DNA from: Fidelibacterota bacterium
GTDB lineage: Bacteria; Fidelibacterota; UBA2242; JAFGTP01
Assembly (NCBI GenBank): GCA_016934035.1
Contig: JAFGTP010000040.1
Location: forward strand, 186,001-250,000
DNA length: 64,000 bases
Direction of reading: 5' to 3'
The position numbers and the translations under genes were made by a program. Shown here piece after piece: positions 35,453-45,807 of this stretch (the first letter of the stretch is position 1; every line of letters starts with the position of its first letter). Below the pieces are notes generated by a model. It made no database searches and was not told the origin of the DNA. It saw only the letters and a program-made list of their open reading frames with translations.

Positions 35453-36372
35453 TGAGTAAAACCGCATTTCTGTTTCCCGGCCAGGCATCCCAGTATGTTG
35501 GAATGGGAAATGATTTATACAATAAAATTGACGATTGCCGGAAGTTGTATGATCTGGCTGATGAAATCTTTGATTTTTCATTGATTAATATTTCTTTTAA
35601 TGGGCCACTCACGGAACTGACGAAAACAAAAGTTACCCAACCGGCAATTTTTGTTCATTCAGTTGCAATTTTTCAGGAACTGGAAAAAAAAGGATATCTG
35701 CCCAATGTTGTTGCGGGTCATTCACTGGGAGAATACTCTGCTCTGGTGGCCGCCGGTGTCCTGTCCTTTGAGGCTGGATTGAAACTGGTAAAAATTCGTT
35801 CCGAAGAGATGCAGGCCGCAACGGAAAATTCTGAAGGGACTATGGCCGCTATCATCGGTCTGGATTATAATGAAATTCTGGCTGTGATGCAAAATTCCGG
35901 CATTCCGGGAATTTGTCAGATTGCCAATTACAATTCACAACAACAGATTGTTATCAGTGGAGAAGTTGCAGCTGTCCAGAGTATGATGATGGAACTGAAA
36001 GAACACGGGGCCAAACGGGCCATTGAACTTCCTGTTGGCGGTGCCTTTCATTCTCCCTTGATGGAGAGTGCGCGGCTGAGACTCCAGGAGGCATTGAACG
36101 AAACAGATTTTAACAAACCGAAATATCCTATATATTCCAACGTTACCGGTACAGCAACCTCGGAACCCGAAGAAATAAAAAACCGTTTAAATGAGCAGCT
36201 GACTGAACCAGTTTTGTGGGTTGATACCATCGAAAACATGGTCCGGGAGGGCGTTGTAAATTTTGTGGAAGTGGGTCCCGGAAATGTGCTTCAGGGTCTG
36301 GTCAGGCGCATCAATAACCAAATCAGTACCAGTGGCATTGCAACCTTTGAAGACCTGGAGAAAATCTCATGA
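35452..36372 (+). CDS. fabD: Malonyl-CoA:ACP transacylase
   Basis: A 306-residue enzyme charging ACP with malonate. It starts at the ATG at 35452, overlapping the fabH stop (TAATG), with GGAG six bases upstream. FLFPGQASQYVGMGNDLY opens the fold; the nucleophile is Ser91 in AGHSLGEYSALVAAG and the histidine lies in GGAFHSPLME. VGPGNVLQGLVRRI closes it. It overlaps fabG by four bases. Confidence 0.95.
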   Translation: MSKTAFLFPGQASQYVGMGNDLYNKIDDCRKLYDLADEIFDFSLINISFNGPLTELTKTKVTQPAIFVHSVAIFQELEKKGYLPNVVAGHSLGEYSALVAAGVLSFEAGLKLVKIRSEEMQAATENSEGTMAAIIGLDYNEILAVMQNSGIPGICQIANYNSQQQIVISGEVAAVQSMMMELKEHGAKRAIELPVGGAFHSPLMESARLRLQEALNETDFNKPKYPIYSNVTGTATSEPEEIKNRLNEQLTEPVLWVDTIENMVREGVVNFVEVGPGNVLQGLVRRINNQISTSGIATFEDLEKIS

Positions 36373-37115
36373 CAATCGATTTAAAAAATCAAGTATATAT
36401 AATTACAGGCTCCGGTCGTGGAATCGGATTGGAAATTGCCAAAGCCTTTGCGGAAAACAATTGTACTGTGATATTATCCGACTACAATGAAGATTCACTG
36501 GCTCATGCCCAAAAAATTTTTGACGAGTCAGGATATCATTACAGGGCTATTGCCTGCGATATTACAAAAGAAGACCATGTTGAAAATCTGGTTGACAAAA
36601 CCTTCAATGAATTTGGAAAAATTGACGGACTGATCAATAATGCCGGGATTACTCGTGACAATCTGCTGATCAGAATGAAAAACGACCAGTGGGATGCGGT
36701 GATTGATACCAACCTGAAAGGGGTTTTTCTCACATCCCGGGCGGTGGCAAAATATTTTCTGAAGCAACGGTATGGCAAGATTATTAACATTGCTTCCGTA
36801 GTCGGATTGATTGGTAATGCCAGCCAGGCGAATTACTCATCATCCAAGGCCGGTGTGATTGGGTTCACCAAATCCATTGCAAAGGAATTGGGCAGCAGAA
36901 ATGTTACAGCCAATGCCATTGCCCCTGGTTTTATTGAAACTGAAATGACTCATGTATTAAGTGATAAAGCAAAAGATGAATTTTTAAAAAACATACCGAT
37001 GAAACGCCCCGGAAAACCGAAAGATGTTGCCAATGCAGCACTTTTTCTGGCATCGTCAATGGCCGATTATATCACCGGCCAGGTGCTGACAGTTGACGGT
37101 GGCATGGTAATGTAA
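36369..37115 (+). CDS. fabG: 3-oxoacyl-ACP reductase
   Basis: A 248-residue short-chain dehydrogenase reducing 3-oxoacyl-ACP with NADPH. Seen are ITGSGRGIGLEIAKAFAE for the cofactor, NNAGITRDNLLIRMKNDQWD, the tyrosine and lysine in NYSSSKAGVIGFTKSIAKEL, and the C-terminal ITGQVLTVDGGMVM. These details are typical of FabG rather than general SDR proteins. It overlaps fabD by ATGA and stops 18 bases before acpP. Confidence 0.95.
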   Translation: MTIDLKNQVYIITGSGRGIGLEIAKAFAENNCTVILSDYNEDSLAHAQKIFDESGYHYRAIACDITKEDHVENLVDKTFNEFGKIDGLINNAGITRDNLLIRMKNDQWDAVIDTNLKGVFLTSRAVAKYFLKQRYGKIINIASVVGLIGNASQANYSSSKAGVIGFTKSIAKELGSRNVTANAIAPGFIETEMTHVLSDKAKDEFLKNIPMKRPGKPKDVANAALFLASSMADYITGQVLTVDGGMVM

Positions 37116-37133
37116 ATCTAAATGGAGGAAAAA

Positions 37134-37367
37134 ATGGATTATTTACAAAAAATCAAAGAAATCACTGCAGAAAAACTTGGTGTTGATGAATCAAAAGTAA
37201 CTGAAAATGCTTCTTTTATTGATGATCTGGGTGCCGATTCTCTGGACACTGTTGAACTGATCATGAAGATGGAAGAAGAATTTGACTTGGATATTCCTGA
37301 TGAAGAAGCAGAAAACCTGAAAACTGTAGCAGATGTCGTAAAATACATCGAAGAAAAATTAAACTAA
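37134..37367 (+). CDS. acpP: Acyl carrier protein
   Basis: A 77-residue acidic carrier. The phosphopantetheine serine is Ser36 in [13 protein letters not shown]. The start is the ATG at 37134 because the GGAGGAA lies just before it; the ATG at 37122 is part of that ribosome site. It has its usual place between fabG and fabF. Confidence 0.97.
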   Translation: MDYLQKIKEITAEKLGVDESKVTENASFIDDLGADSLDTVELIMKMEEEFDLDIPDEEAENLKTVADVVKYIEEKLN

Positions 37368-37387
37368 TTAAAAAATTCGGTCCAGTT

Positions 37388-38626
37388 ATGAAACGTCGTG
37401 TCGTCGTTACAGGAATCGGTGTGGTTTCTCCAATTGGTAACACCATCGATGAGTTCTGGAAAAATATTCTTGAATGTCGAAGCGGTGTTGATATTTTAAA
37501 AAAATTCGATACCGAAGGACTTCGTGTAAGAATAGGTGCAGAAGTCAAGGATTTTTATCCTGAAAATTACATCGATCCGAAAGATGCCAAAAGAATGGAC
37601 ATTGTCTGTCAATTTGCAATGGCTGCAGCAAAAATGGCGATTGATGACTCCAAACTAATGGAATTTAATTTTGATCCAGCCCAGGTTGGTGTGGTGACCG
37701 GCAGTGGCATTGGCGGAATCAACAGTTTTGAAGAACAGCACACACTGATTTCTACAAAAAAAGCAAAATTCGTCAGTCCTTTTTTCATTCCGATGATGAT
37801 TGCCGATATTATACCGGGGCATATTTCCATGGCTTACAATTTCATGGGCCCAAACTATTCGGTCGCCTCGGCCTGTGCGACTGCAACCCATGCAATCGGT
37901 ATATCTCTGAGGCATATATTGTCAGGGGATGCTGATGTGGTCATTACCGGTGGCGCTGAAGCCAGTATTACACCTCTTGCTCTGGCCGGATTCACCAACA
38001 TGAAAGCCCTGTCCGCCCGAAATGATGATCCGAAAACGTCCAGTCGTCCATTCGATAAAGACCGGGATGGATTTGTTATGGGTGAAGGTGCCGGCATCCT
38101 TGTTCTGGAAGAATTGGAACATGCTCTCAGGCGAGGTGCCCCAATTTACGCAGAACTGGCCGGATATGGTTTTTCCGGAGATGCACACCATTTGACAGCT
38201 CCTCATCCCGAAGGGACTGGGGCATCCCTGGCTATGAAACGCGCCCTTGAAGTTGCAGGTCTGAGGCCTGAAGATATTCAATATGTCAATGCACATGGTA
38301 CTTCAACGCCGCTTAATGACAAATATGAAACTAAAGCTTATAAGACAGTTTTTGGGGATCATATAAAAAAACTGAATATCAGTTCCACCAAAGGTGTGAC
38401 TGGACATCTTTTGGGAGCAGCAGGAGCTGTTGAAGCGATCGCGCTATCGCTGGCTATTCAGAATAACATTTGTCCGCCCACAGCAAATTATCAGACCCCT
38501 GATGAAGAATGTGACCTTAACGTTACACCCAACAAACCGGTAGAAAGAGTCATCAAAGCCGGTCTCAGTAGTAACTTTGGTTTTGGTGGTCACAATGCGG
38601 TTATTGCAATGAAAAAATATGAGTAA
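37388..38626 (+). CDS. fabF: 3-oxoacyl-ACP synthase II
   Basis: A 412-residue elongating condensing enzyme. It begins RRVVVTGIGVVSPIGNT; the triad is Cys163 in SVASACATATHAIG, the histidine in VNAHGTSTPLND and the histidine in GVTGHLLGAAGAVEA. SNFGFGGHNAVIAM is the conserved end. It overlaps rnc by eight bases, so the two are translationally coupled. Confidence 0.97.
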   Translation: MKRRVVVTGIGVVSPIGNTIDEFWKNILECRSGVDILKKFDTEGLRVRIGAEVKDFYPENYIDPKDAKRMDIVCQFAMAAAKMAIDDSKLMEFNFDPAQVGVVTGSGIGGINSFEEQHTLISTKKAKFVSPFFIPMMIADIIPGHISMAYNFMGPNYSVASACATATHAIGISLRHILSGDADVVITGGAEASITPLALAGFTNMKALSARNDDPKTSSRPFDKDRDGFVMGEGAGILVLEELEHALRRGAPIYAELAGYGFSGDAHHLTAPHPEGTGASLAMKRALEVAGLRPEDIQYVNAHGTSTPLNDKYETKAYKTVFGDHIKKLNISSTKGVTGHLLGAAGAVEAIALSLAIQNNICPPTANYQTPDEECDLNVTPNKPVERVIKAGLSSNFGFGGHNAVIAMKKYE

Positions 38627-39341
38627 TTTTTTTCAAAGACTGAAATTAAGATTTTTTCATAGACATACCCCATCTCAATTAGAATTGAAGATGGGGTATA
38701 AATTTCATAATGCCTGCCTGTTGCAGCAGGCACTGACCCATAAGTCCATTACCGAAAAAAATTACATGTCCTACGAACGCCTTGAATTTCTCGGCGATGC
38801 TGTTCTGGAACTGGTGGTATCAGAATTTTTATACTTTCGTTTCCCCAAAAAATCCGAAGGCTTTCTTACGAAAACCCGGTCTTCCCTGGTCAATGCCAAA
38901 ACCCTCTATGAATTGGCTGTCACCCTCAATATTGCAGAATTTTGTATTGTTGATAAAGGACTGGAACTCTCCAATTCTCCCAACCAAACTAAACTTTTGT
39001 CTAACTTTGTCGAGGCCATTATCGGTGCAATCTATCTAGATCGCGGTTATGACAAAGCCAGTCATTTTATTAAACGGTGGATCATCGACAAAAACGACAT
39101 CAATGCAATCAGTCAGTTTAATTATAAAGGACAGCTGATTGAATATTGTCAGAAAACCCGAAAAAAATTGCCAAAATTCAGCGTCGAAAGCGTCAGCGGA
39201 CCGGACCATGAAAGAAGTTACACCATCAATGTCATCATCGATGATGAAATTTTTGGCTCCGGAAGCGCCCGAACCAAATTGGGGGCCGAGCAGGAAGCGG
39301 CGGAAATCGCCCTGAAAAAACTTCAGAGCCAGTTTCAGTAG
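38619..39341 (+). CDS. rnc: Ribonuclease III
   Basis: A 240-residue double-strand RNA endonuclease for rRNA and mRNA processing. The catalytic segment YERLEFLGDAVLELVVSEFL and the second acidic site NFVEAIIGAIYLDRG are intact. The dsRNA-binding domain covers about residues 165-238 (YKGQLIEYCQKTRKKLPKF, GSGSARTKLGAEQEAAEIAL). Its place after fabF is common in bacteria. No terminator is visible after it. Confidence 0.95.
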   Translation: MSNFFQRLKLRFFHRHTPSQLELKMGYKFHNACLLQQALTHKSITEKNYMSYERLEFLGDAVLELVVSEFLYFRFPKKSEGFLTKTRSSLVNAKTLYELAVTLNIAEFCIVDKGLELSNSPNQTKLLSNFVEAIIGAIYLDRGYDKASHFIKRWIIDKNDINAISQFNYKGQLIEYCQKTRKKLPKFSVESVSGPDHERSYTINVIIDDEIFGSGSARTKLGAEQEAAEIALKKLQSQFQ

Positions 39342-39409
39342 CCTTGTACTAAATTCATTTGTAATCCAAAGACCTATCTTTTAAATTCAACTTCAATTGG
39401 AGGTTGAAT

Positions 39410-40108
39410 ATGAATAAGACAAATCGAAATTTACTGGCGCTGTTGATTGCTAATGTTCCGGCCTTTTCGCTGCTGGTCTGGTATCGACTGACCCATGAAG
39501 AAGCCTTTACAATATCCGATATGTTAATTTATCCGCTGCTGGTTGGTGGCGGATTAAGTTTGCTCATACTTTGGCTCAACAAAGTTCTGTTGAAATCAAC
39601 TTTTAAAAAGACCTTCAATCCCGCCAGAGAATCTGTTTCTTCAGATCTTGTCATGGCGGTTATGTTGACACTTCTATTCTTTTTTCTCTATTGGGTTGAA
39701 AAAATCACAGTGTACAAATGGTTTCCACAAAATAATGTCGCCAGTGCAGAATTGATTGAACTTATTCAGAAAATTGCCTACAACCCGGCTCTCATGGCCC
39801 TGTGGATGGGACCTGTAGTCTGGATCGGTGTGGCTGTTTTTGAAGAATTGTCCAGGGCCTTTTTCCTGAAATGTATGTGGAACATATCTCAAAACAAATT
39901 CTGGCAAATTTTGGTTGTTATCATTTCAACGCTTATGACCATGGCTGTTCACCTGCACCAGGGAATAGCGGGAATGATATCTGTGGGGGTCATGGGGCTG
40001 TTGCTGGCTTTGTATTTTTACCAGTTTAAACGGATTTTACCTCTGATCCTGGCCCATGGATTTTATGACGCCATTCAGCTTTTTGTCCTGGTTTATCAGT
40101 ATCGGTAA
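39410..40108 (+). CDS. CPBP-family intramembrane metalloprotease
   Basis: A 232-residue membrane protein with about six helices. The CPBP (Abi) motifs are present: the EExxR site in VFEELSRAFFLKCMWN, a histidine pair in MAVHLHQGIAGM and the last histidine in ILAHGFYDAIQLF. Family members include Rce1-like proteases and bacteriocin self-immunity proteins; the substrate is unknown here. The ATG at 39410 has GGAGG eight bases upstream. It stands alone in a short intergenic setting. Confidence 0.82.
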   Translation: MNKTNRNLLALLIANVPAFSLLVWYRLTHEEAFTISDMLIYPLLVGGGLSLLILWLNKVLLKSTFKKTFNPARESVSSDLVMAVMLTLLFFFLYWVEKITVYKWFPQNNVASAELIELIQKIAYNPALMALWMGPVVWIGVAVFEELSRAFFLKCMWNISQNKFWQILVVIISTLMTMAVHLHQGIAGMISVGVMGLLLALYFYQFKRILPLILAHGFYDAIQLFVLVYQYR

Positions 40109-40177
40109 TTTTCGTCATGAAGACTCTTCTGAGCAATCAAAAGACAAAATATTAGTGATAATAAAACAGGATTTTTT

Positions 40178-40747
40178 ATGAAAACTTTAATTTTAAATGG
40201 AAGTCCCCGTAAAAGTGGAGTAACTGCTCAGATTTTGGGACATTTTTCAGATTTGTTGCAGACCCGCTCAGAAATAGAAAATATTTATCTTTATGCCGAG
40301 GAAATCAAACCCTGCCGAGGCTGCTTAAAATGCCGACCTGATAAAACCTGTATTCTGCCCCATGATGCAGCTCATGATATCGCCTTTAAAATTAATGAAT
40401 CTGACCTGCTGATCTTTGGTTTTCCAACCTATTGGGGCAATATGCCCGGGCCCTTGAAAAACCTCTTCGATCGCTGTGTGCCGGTTTTTGAATATATTGA
40501 AGGCTTTCAGATAAAAAAAATGCAAAAAGGGAAAAAAGCCATTATCGTCACATCTTCTTCAGCCCCCTTTCCCTACAACCAGTTACCTTCACAAAGCCGT
40601 GGCGCCATTCGCTCGATAAAAACTATTCTGAATGCCGGCGGAATTGAGACGATCAGAGTGGTCAACATTGCCAATTCTAAAAACTTTGACCAAAAAAGAG
40701 CGAGTGTTTTTGAGAAAATCAATCATTTTATAAACTGGAAATTTTAA
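40178..40747 (+). CDS. NAD(P)H-dependent FMN reductase-like flavoprotein
   Basis: A 189-residue flavodoxin-fold protein. The FMN phosphate loop is LILNGSPRKSGVTAQIL and the flavin segment is FGFPTYWGNMPGPLKNLFDR. Between them the cysteine cluster CRGCLKCRPDKTC resembles that of iron-sulfur flavoproteins, although such cysteines also occur in plain quinone reductases. It probably moves electrons between NAD(P)H and a quinone or other acceptor in the cytoplasm. It is followed 22 bases later by a GNAT gene. Confidence 0.85.
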   Translation: MKTLILNGSPRKSGVTAQILGHFSDLLQTRSEIENIYLYAEEIKPCRGCLKCRPDKTCILPHDAAHDIAFKINESDLLIFGFPTYWGNMPGPLKNLFDRCVPVFEYIEGFQIKKMQKGKKAIIVTSSSAPFPYNQLPSQSRGAIRSIKTILNAGGIETIRVVNIANSKNFDQKRASVFEKINHFINWKF

Positions 40748-40769
40748 TGATTGCTCCTTTCGTAACACC

Positions 40770-41489
40770 ATGGAAATAAAGAAAAACCTTCAGGATATAA
40801 TGAACAAGGAGGCCGGGCGAAATATTGCCTTCAGAGGCTTTTTTGATAATAATCCTGTGGTGGATTTTGATGTCATCGAAAATTCTGCCATTTTTTGGGG
40901 AAATAGCGACCATCTTTGGGCCCACCTGGTAGCTGAATCACCGGAAGAACTCTACAAATTACTGAAATCGTATCATCGTAAAACCCCCTATTATTACTCG
41001 GTAGAAGATTGGATGATACCGATTATTTTGAAGTTTGGTGAGGCTGAATGGATCATGCCAACCAACCGCTATATTTTGAATGCTGACACCCCGCTACCGG
41101 GTCCTGCTCAGGAAACTGAAGGCATCGATATTTCCCAATCGGAATATCTCTACATCAATTCTGATTATCAAAAATATATATCCATTGAATATATTCGGGA
41201 CCGGCTCCAAAAGGATGTTTCCGCAGGTGTTCAAAAAATGGGACAACTGGCAGCCTGGGGGTTGACTCATGATGATGGCGCCATTGGATTTCTTCATGTT
41301 CTGGAATATTACCGGAAACAGGGCCTCGGAGAAACAGTGCTGCTTTCTCTGATACAGCAAAAAAGAAGAAAAAATATGCCCGTTTTCTGCAATATTGTGC
41401 CGGAGAACAAAGTCTCTGTAAATCTGGTCACGAAAACCGGTTTTCGGTTTGACAGGTCAGTCACTTGGCTGAAAATAAATATAAAATAA
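40770..41489 (+). CDS. GNAT-family N-acetyltransferase
   Basis: A 239-residue protein whose last 80 residues form a GNAT core (GAIGFLHVLEYYRKQGLGET for the acetyl-CoA loop, then NKVSVNLVTKTGFRFDRSV). The first 150 residues are a separate unrecognised domain that resembles the first half of FR47/glycine-acyltransferase type enzymes. The substrate cannot be told. It is followed by the GH95 gene after 17 bases, so the two may share a transcript. Confidence 0.78.
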   Translation: MEIKKNLQDIMNKEAGRNIAFRGFFDNNPVVDFDVIENSAIFWGNSDHLWAHLVAESPEELYKLLKSYHRKTPYYYSVEDWMIPIILKFGEAEWIMPTNRYILNADTPLPGPAQETEGIDISQSEYLYINSDYQKYISIEYIRDRLQKDVSAGVQKMGQLAAWGLTHDDGAIGFLHVLEYYRKQGLGETVLLSLIQQKRRKNMPVFCNIVPENKVSVNLVTKTGFRFDRSVTWLKINIK

Positions 41490-41506
41490 TTTTAAGGCAG
41501 ACAAAG

Positions 41507-43864
41507 ATGAAGCGATACATATTGACCCTCCTGTTCACCTTGACTGTTGCATCCTGTACCCAAAAGCAGATGTTGGCACCTTCAAAAGATTATATTCTCT
41601 GGTATGATCAGCCAGCCCGAATCTGGGAAGAGGCCCTGCCCCTTGGCAATGGCAGAATTGGTGTCATGGTTTTTGGGAAAACCGCCAATGAACGGATCCA
41701 ACTCAATGATGACAGTATGTGGCCTGGAAATCCCGGTTGGACTGAGCCCGCTGGCCGGCCAGAAGACCTTGAAAAAATCCGCCAATTACTCTTCGAAAAC
41801 AGAAATGCGGAAGCTGATGCCATGTTTGTTGAAAAATTTTCGAGAAAAAGCATTGTTCGCTCCCACCAGACTTTGGGCGAACTTTACCTGGATTTTAAAC
41901 ATAAAAATATCAGTGAATACCGCCGGGAATTGAATATTTCCAGGGCAGTGGCCACAACCGCCTACAGGGCAGAAGGACAGTGGGTCACAGAAAAGGTTTT
42001 CGTTTCCCACCCGCATCAGGCGATTATTATTGAAATAACATCGGAAGCCGAAGAAGGTTTGAATGGACGAATCCGGCTGGACCGTCCACTGGACAAAGGT
42101 CACGCAACAGTTACGGTCAGTGCCACTGATGATATGAGACTGGTCATGTCAGGCGAAGTCACCCAGCTTGGCGGTGTATTTGACAATGAGGATTTTCCCA
42201 TTACGGACGGTGTGAAATTTGAAACCTGCCTCAAAGCAGAACATGAGGGCGGAGAAATTATTAATGGCCAGGACTTTCTGGAATTGAGTAATGTGCAAAA
42301 AGCCCGGTTTTACATCGTATCCAATTCTTCCTATTATCACAAGGATTACAGCCGTCAAAACCAAAAGCAGTTGGCGCTTTTATCTGAAAAAAAACTGAAG
42401 CAATTGGAAAACGCCCATGTTCAGGATTTTCAGCGCTATTTTTCCCGTGTGGATTTAAAATTAACGAATGACCAAAAAGACTCCCTGACGACCGATAAAC
42501 GGCTGAAAGAAATCCAATCCGGGGGCCTTGACCTGGCTCTGGAGGAATTACTGTTTCAATACGGACGGTATTTATTGATTAGTTCTTCGCGTGAAAATAC
42601 ACTGCCGGCCAATTTACAGGGGTTGTGGAATGAGCATATTTACGCACCCTGGAATTGTGATTACCACCTGAACATCAACCTGCAAATGAATTACTGGCTG
42701 GCCAATGTGACCAATCTGATGGAATTGAATTTTCCGCTTTTTGATTATATCGATCGATTGATAGAAAATGGCCAAAAAACTGCGCAGATCAACTATGGCT
42801 GCCGGGGGTCCTTTATTCCACACGCAACTGACCTTTGGGCGCCAACCTGGCTACGGGCACCAACAGCTTATTGGGGCTGTTCCATAGGCGCGGGCGGCTG
42901 GCTGATGAATCATTATTGGGAGTATTTTGACTTTACACGGGACACACTTTTTTTAAAAGACCGAGCCTTTCCGGCTATTCAGGAAGTGGCGCAGTTTTAC
43001 AGTGACTGGATTATTAAAGATCCCCGAGACGGGAAATGGATATCCGCTCCTTCAACTTCGCCGGAAAACAGATTTATCCATGAAAGTGGCCAGTTGGTAG
43101 CCACCTGCCTCGGCAGCGCTATGGACCAACAGATCATCGCCGAAATATTTGATCATTATATCCGTTCCTGTCAGATTCTGAATATCGAAGGGCTTTTGCT
43201 GACAAAAATCATACAGCAACGGACACAACTGCGCGACGGATTTATTCTGGGCAGTGACGGCCGAATTCTGGAATGGGACAGGGAATATGAAGAGCCGGAA
43301 AAAGGTCATCGGCATATGTCGCATTTATATGGATTTCATCCGGGAACGGCAGTTCAGCATGACCGGAATCCTGAATTGATTCAGGCAATTCGCAACACCC
43401 TGAATTACCGATTGGCCCATGGCGGCGCCGGTACTGGTTGGAGCCGGGCCTGGTTGATTAATCTCAGCGCCAGATTATTGGATGGAGAGATGGCCCATGA
43501 GCACATTCAACTGTTGATCAAAAAATCGCTGTATGACAACCTGTTTGACGCCCATCCGCCTTTTCAGATTGACGGAAATTTTGGCTATACGGCCGGAGTG
43601 GCTGAAATGCTGGTGCAGTCCCATGAAGAAGATACACTGCGATTGCTGCCGGCTTTACCTCATTCCTGGAAAAATGGCCATGTCAAAGGGCTGAAAGCCC
43701 GAGGCGGATTATTGGTTGATATTTACTGGTGTGACCATGTATTGAAGGAAGTTTTAATCCTGTCTGCGTTCAAAAACGAATTTATCATAAAATACAAAGA
43801 CATGACACATTCTGTAAAAATGAAAAAGGGAGAAGTCTTAAATTTGCATTCCAATGATTTTTAA
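41507..43864 (+). CDS. GH95 alpha-L-fucosidase lipoprotein
   Basis: A 785-residue glycoside hydrolase. The signal ends in a lipobox, TLTVASC, so it should sit on an outer or inner membrane leaflet. WYDQPARIWEEALPLGNGRI and LNDDSMWPGNPG are the N-terminal GH95 signature. The active-site residues of the family are in place: Asn389 and Asn391 in HLNINLQMNYWLANVTNL, Glu520 in STSPENRF and Asp689 in FQIDGNFGYTAGVAEML. GH95 enzymes remove alpha-1,2-linked L-fucose (some are L-galactosidases). The product would feed the fucose operon at 1.3-7.1 kb. The ATG at 41507 follows AAGG. Confidence 0.94.
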   Translation: MKRYILTLLFTLTVASCTQKQMLAPSKDYILWYDQPARIWEEALPLGNGRIGVMVFGKTANERIQLNDDSMWPGNPGWTEPAGRPEDLEKIRQLLFENRNAEADAMFVEKFSRKSIVRSHQTLGELYLDFKHKNISEYRRELNISRAVATTAYRAEGQWVTEKVFVSHPHQAIIIEITSEAEEGLNGRIRLDRPLDKGHATVTVSATDDMRLVMSGEVTQLGGVFDNEDFPITDGVKFETCLKAEHEGGEIINGQDFLELSNVQKARFYIVSNSSYYHKDYSRQNQKQLALLSEKKLKQLENAHVQDFQRYFSRVDLKLTNDQKDSLTTDKRLKEIQSGGLDLALEELLFQYGRYLLISSSRENTLPANLQGLWNEHIYAPWNCDYHLNINLQMNYWLANVTNLMELNFPLFDYIDRLIENGQKTAQINYGCRGSFIPHATDLWAPTWLRAPTAYWGCSIGAGGWLMNHYWEYFDFTRDTLFLKDRAFPAIQEVAQFYSDWIIKDPRDGKWISAPSTSPENRFIHESGQLVATCLGSAMDQQIIAEIFDHYIRSCQILNIEGLLLTKIIQQRTQLRDGFILGSDGRILEWDREYEEPEKGHRHMSHLYGFHPGTAVQHDRNPELIQAIRNTLNYRLAHGGAGTGWSRAWLINLSARLLDGEMAHEHIQLLIKKSLYDNLFDAHPPFQIDGNFGYTAGVAEMLVQSHEEDTLRLLPALPHSWKNGHVKGLKARGGLLVDIYWCDHVLKEVLILSAFKNEFIIKYKDMTHSVKMKKGEVLNLHSNDF

Positions 43865-43979
43865 AGAAATCTGAAAGAATTACAAAAAAGTCCAGGTAGG
43901 AATTTTTAGTGAAGTGTTTTAAAAATATTTGATATTCAAGTCTTAAATAGTCACCTGGCTGATAATTTTACCTTGTTTC

Positions 43980-44008
43980 TTGAAAAAACTGAATCCTTAA
44001 AATACATT
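43980..44008 (+). promoter_or_regulatory. Putative promoter of the second hybrid kinase
   Basis: TTGAAA (43980-43985), a 17-base spacer and TACATT (44003-44008), about 65 bases before the kinase ATG. The 209-base gap after the fucosidase gene also contains a widely spaced CCAGGT/ACCTGG pair, too far apart for a convincing terminator. Confidence 0.45.
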
Positions 44009-44073
44009 TATTAAAGTTGATTTTTTTGAGTCATCTGAAGATACTATTCTTTTGATTGAATAAGGTTTGCATT

Positions 44074-45807
44074 ATGGTAAAAAAAAGAAAACCACTCATT
44101 CCCTTTGACAAGTCGCCATTGTATATTGCCGGATTATATATTTTCATCAGTATTCTTTGGATTATCTATTCTGACAAAGCGGTTGAAATCGTTGCCGGCT
44201 CCTCTTCTACAACCCTGTCTGTTTTGCAAACCGCCAAGGGCGGGTTTTTTGTCATTGCGACAGGTCTGATGCTCTATTTTCTGGTACAATCCAGAATGAA
44301 AAAATTGCGATTCAGTGAAACAAGATTTAAAACCCTTGCCGAAAATACACCCGATGCCATTGCCTGTTTTGATCTTAAAGGACGGTATGTTTATGGTAAT
44401 TCGGTGTTTACAAAACAGATTGGAATTTCAGACAAGGAACTTTTTGGAAAGAGCCTTCACGAATTTGATTTCAGCAATGACTTGATCCAAAAATGGGAGG
44501 ATTGCTTTCAAAAAGTCGCAAAATCCAAAGCTCCGGTCCGGATTGAATTTCAAACAGTAAAAAATGAATGGTTTGATTTGATTGTTGCACCTCAGTTTTC
44601 AGACACAAATCAAATAATATCATTGGTCGCTTCCGCCAGGAACATCACCGAAAAGAAAAGTATGCAGGAACAATTGCATCAATCCCAGAAAATGCAGGCC
44701 ATCGGACAATTGGCCGGCGGAATTGCTCATGATTTCAACAATATTCTGAGCATTATTATGGGCTATACAGACATGGCTGTGGCCAGGGTTGGGTCCGATG
44801 AAACTTTGAAAGAATTTTTGATTAATGTACAGGTTGCAGGAGACCGTGCCCGGCATCTGGTCAGACAGATTCTCTCTTTCAGCAGGAAAAAAAATGAAAA
44901 TATAGAACCGATCCTTTTAAGCCCCGTTGTGGCTGAAACAATCGGATTGCTGAAAGGCACTTTACCTTCAACCATCAATCTTACCTATGATATTCAGGCG
45001 GACACGCAACCTGTTTTAGCAAATTCTTCCAATGTCCATGAGATTATCATGAATCTGGCGACGAATGCGCAACATGCCATGGACGAGAAAGGGAATCTGA
45101 CTATCAATCTATATGAAAAAAAAGTTCCGGAAATAGAACAGGGAATTCTCGGTCCGATTCAGCCCGGAATGTATTCAATCATTGAGGTCAAAGATAGCGG
45201 TGAAGGTATCAAAAATGACAAGATACAACGGATATTTGAGCCCTTTTTCACAACGAAAGATGTTGGCAAAGGTACAGGTCTCGGTCTCTCTGTGGTATTT
45301 GGCCTGATGCAATCCTGGCAGGGTAATATTCAGGTGATCAGTAAGATTGACGAAGGGACCCTTTTTAAACTCTTCATTCCAAAAACAGAGCAAACTTTTA
45401 GAGAAGAGCCTAAGAATCGGAATAGATCGGAATTGAAAGGGGGAAATGAACGGATTTTGTTAGTCGATGATGAAGAGGCAATTGCAAAAATGGGGAAAAA
45501 AATGTTGGCTCTGATGGGATACAAGGTGACATCAGTCTCTGACAGCTATGAAGCCCTCTCTCTGCTAAAAAATAACATTGAGGATTTTGACCTGTTGATA
45601 TCCGATCAAACCATGCCCGGATTGACAGGAGAAGAATTAGCCAAAGAAATATTGAGGGACCATCCGGATTTTCCAATCCTGCTCTGCTCCGGATTCAGTA
45701 CCAAACTAGATGAAGCCAGGGCAAAGGAAATCGGTTGCCGCGGGTTTGTCCACAAACCCCTGACCATTGAGGAATTATCAGAAAAAGTCCGGGATATATT
45801 AAGTTAA
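44074..45807 (+). CDS. Membrane hybrid histidine kinase with PAS and receiver domains
   Basis: A 577-residue sensor. Two N-terminal membrane helices (about residues 18-36 and 55-75) are followed by a PAS domain (about 85-195), a HisKA domain with His219 in [19 protein letters not shown], an ATPase domain with VKDSGEGI and [18 protein letters not shown], and a C-terminal receiver with Asp511 in [15 protein letters not shown]. The AHDFNN form of the H-box is typical of NtrB-like kinases. No DNA-binding output domain is attached and no response regulator gene lies next to it. The ATG at 44074 has AAGG upstream; an earlier TTG is not needed. Confidence 0.92.
   Translation: MVKKRKPLIPFDKSPLYIAGLYIFISILWIIYSDKAVEIVAGSSSTTLSVLQTAKGGFFVIATGLMLYFLVQSRMKKLRFSETRFKTLAENTPDAIACFDLKGRYVYGNSVFTKQIGISDKELFGKSLHEFDFSNDLIQKWEDCFQKVAKSKAPVRIEFQTVKNEWFDLIVAPQFSDTNQIISLVASARNITEKKSMQEQLHQSQKMQAIGQLAGGIAHDFNNILSIIMGYTDMAVARVGSDETLKEFLINVQVAGDRARHLVRQILSFSRKKNENIEPILLSPVVAETIGLLKGTLPSTINLTYDIQADTQPVLANSSNVHEIIMNLATNAQHAMDEKGNLTINLYEKKVPEIEQGILGPIQPGMYSIIEVKDSGEGIKNDKIQRIFEPFFTTKDVGKGTGLGLSVVFGLMQSWQGNIQVISKIDEGTLFKLFIPKTEQTFREEPKNRNRSELKGGNERILLVDDEEAIAKMGKKMLALMGYKVTSVSDSYEALSLLKNNIEDFDLLISDQTMPGLTGEELAKEILRDHPDFPILLCSGFSTKLDEARAKEIGCRGFVHKPLTIEELSEKVRDILS

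Noticed and set aside
43891-43957. CCAGGT/ACCTGG inverted repeat after the fucosidase gene as a terminator
   Set aside because: The arms are about 55 bases apart and no T tract follows directly, so a chance match is more likely.
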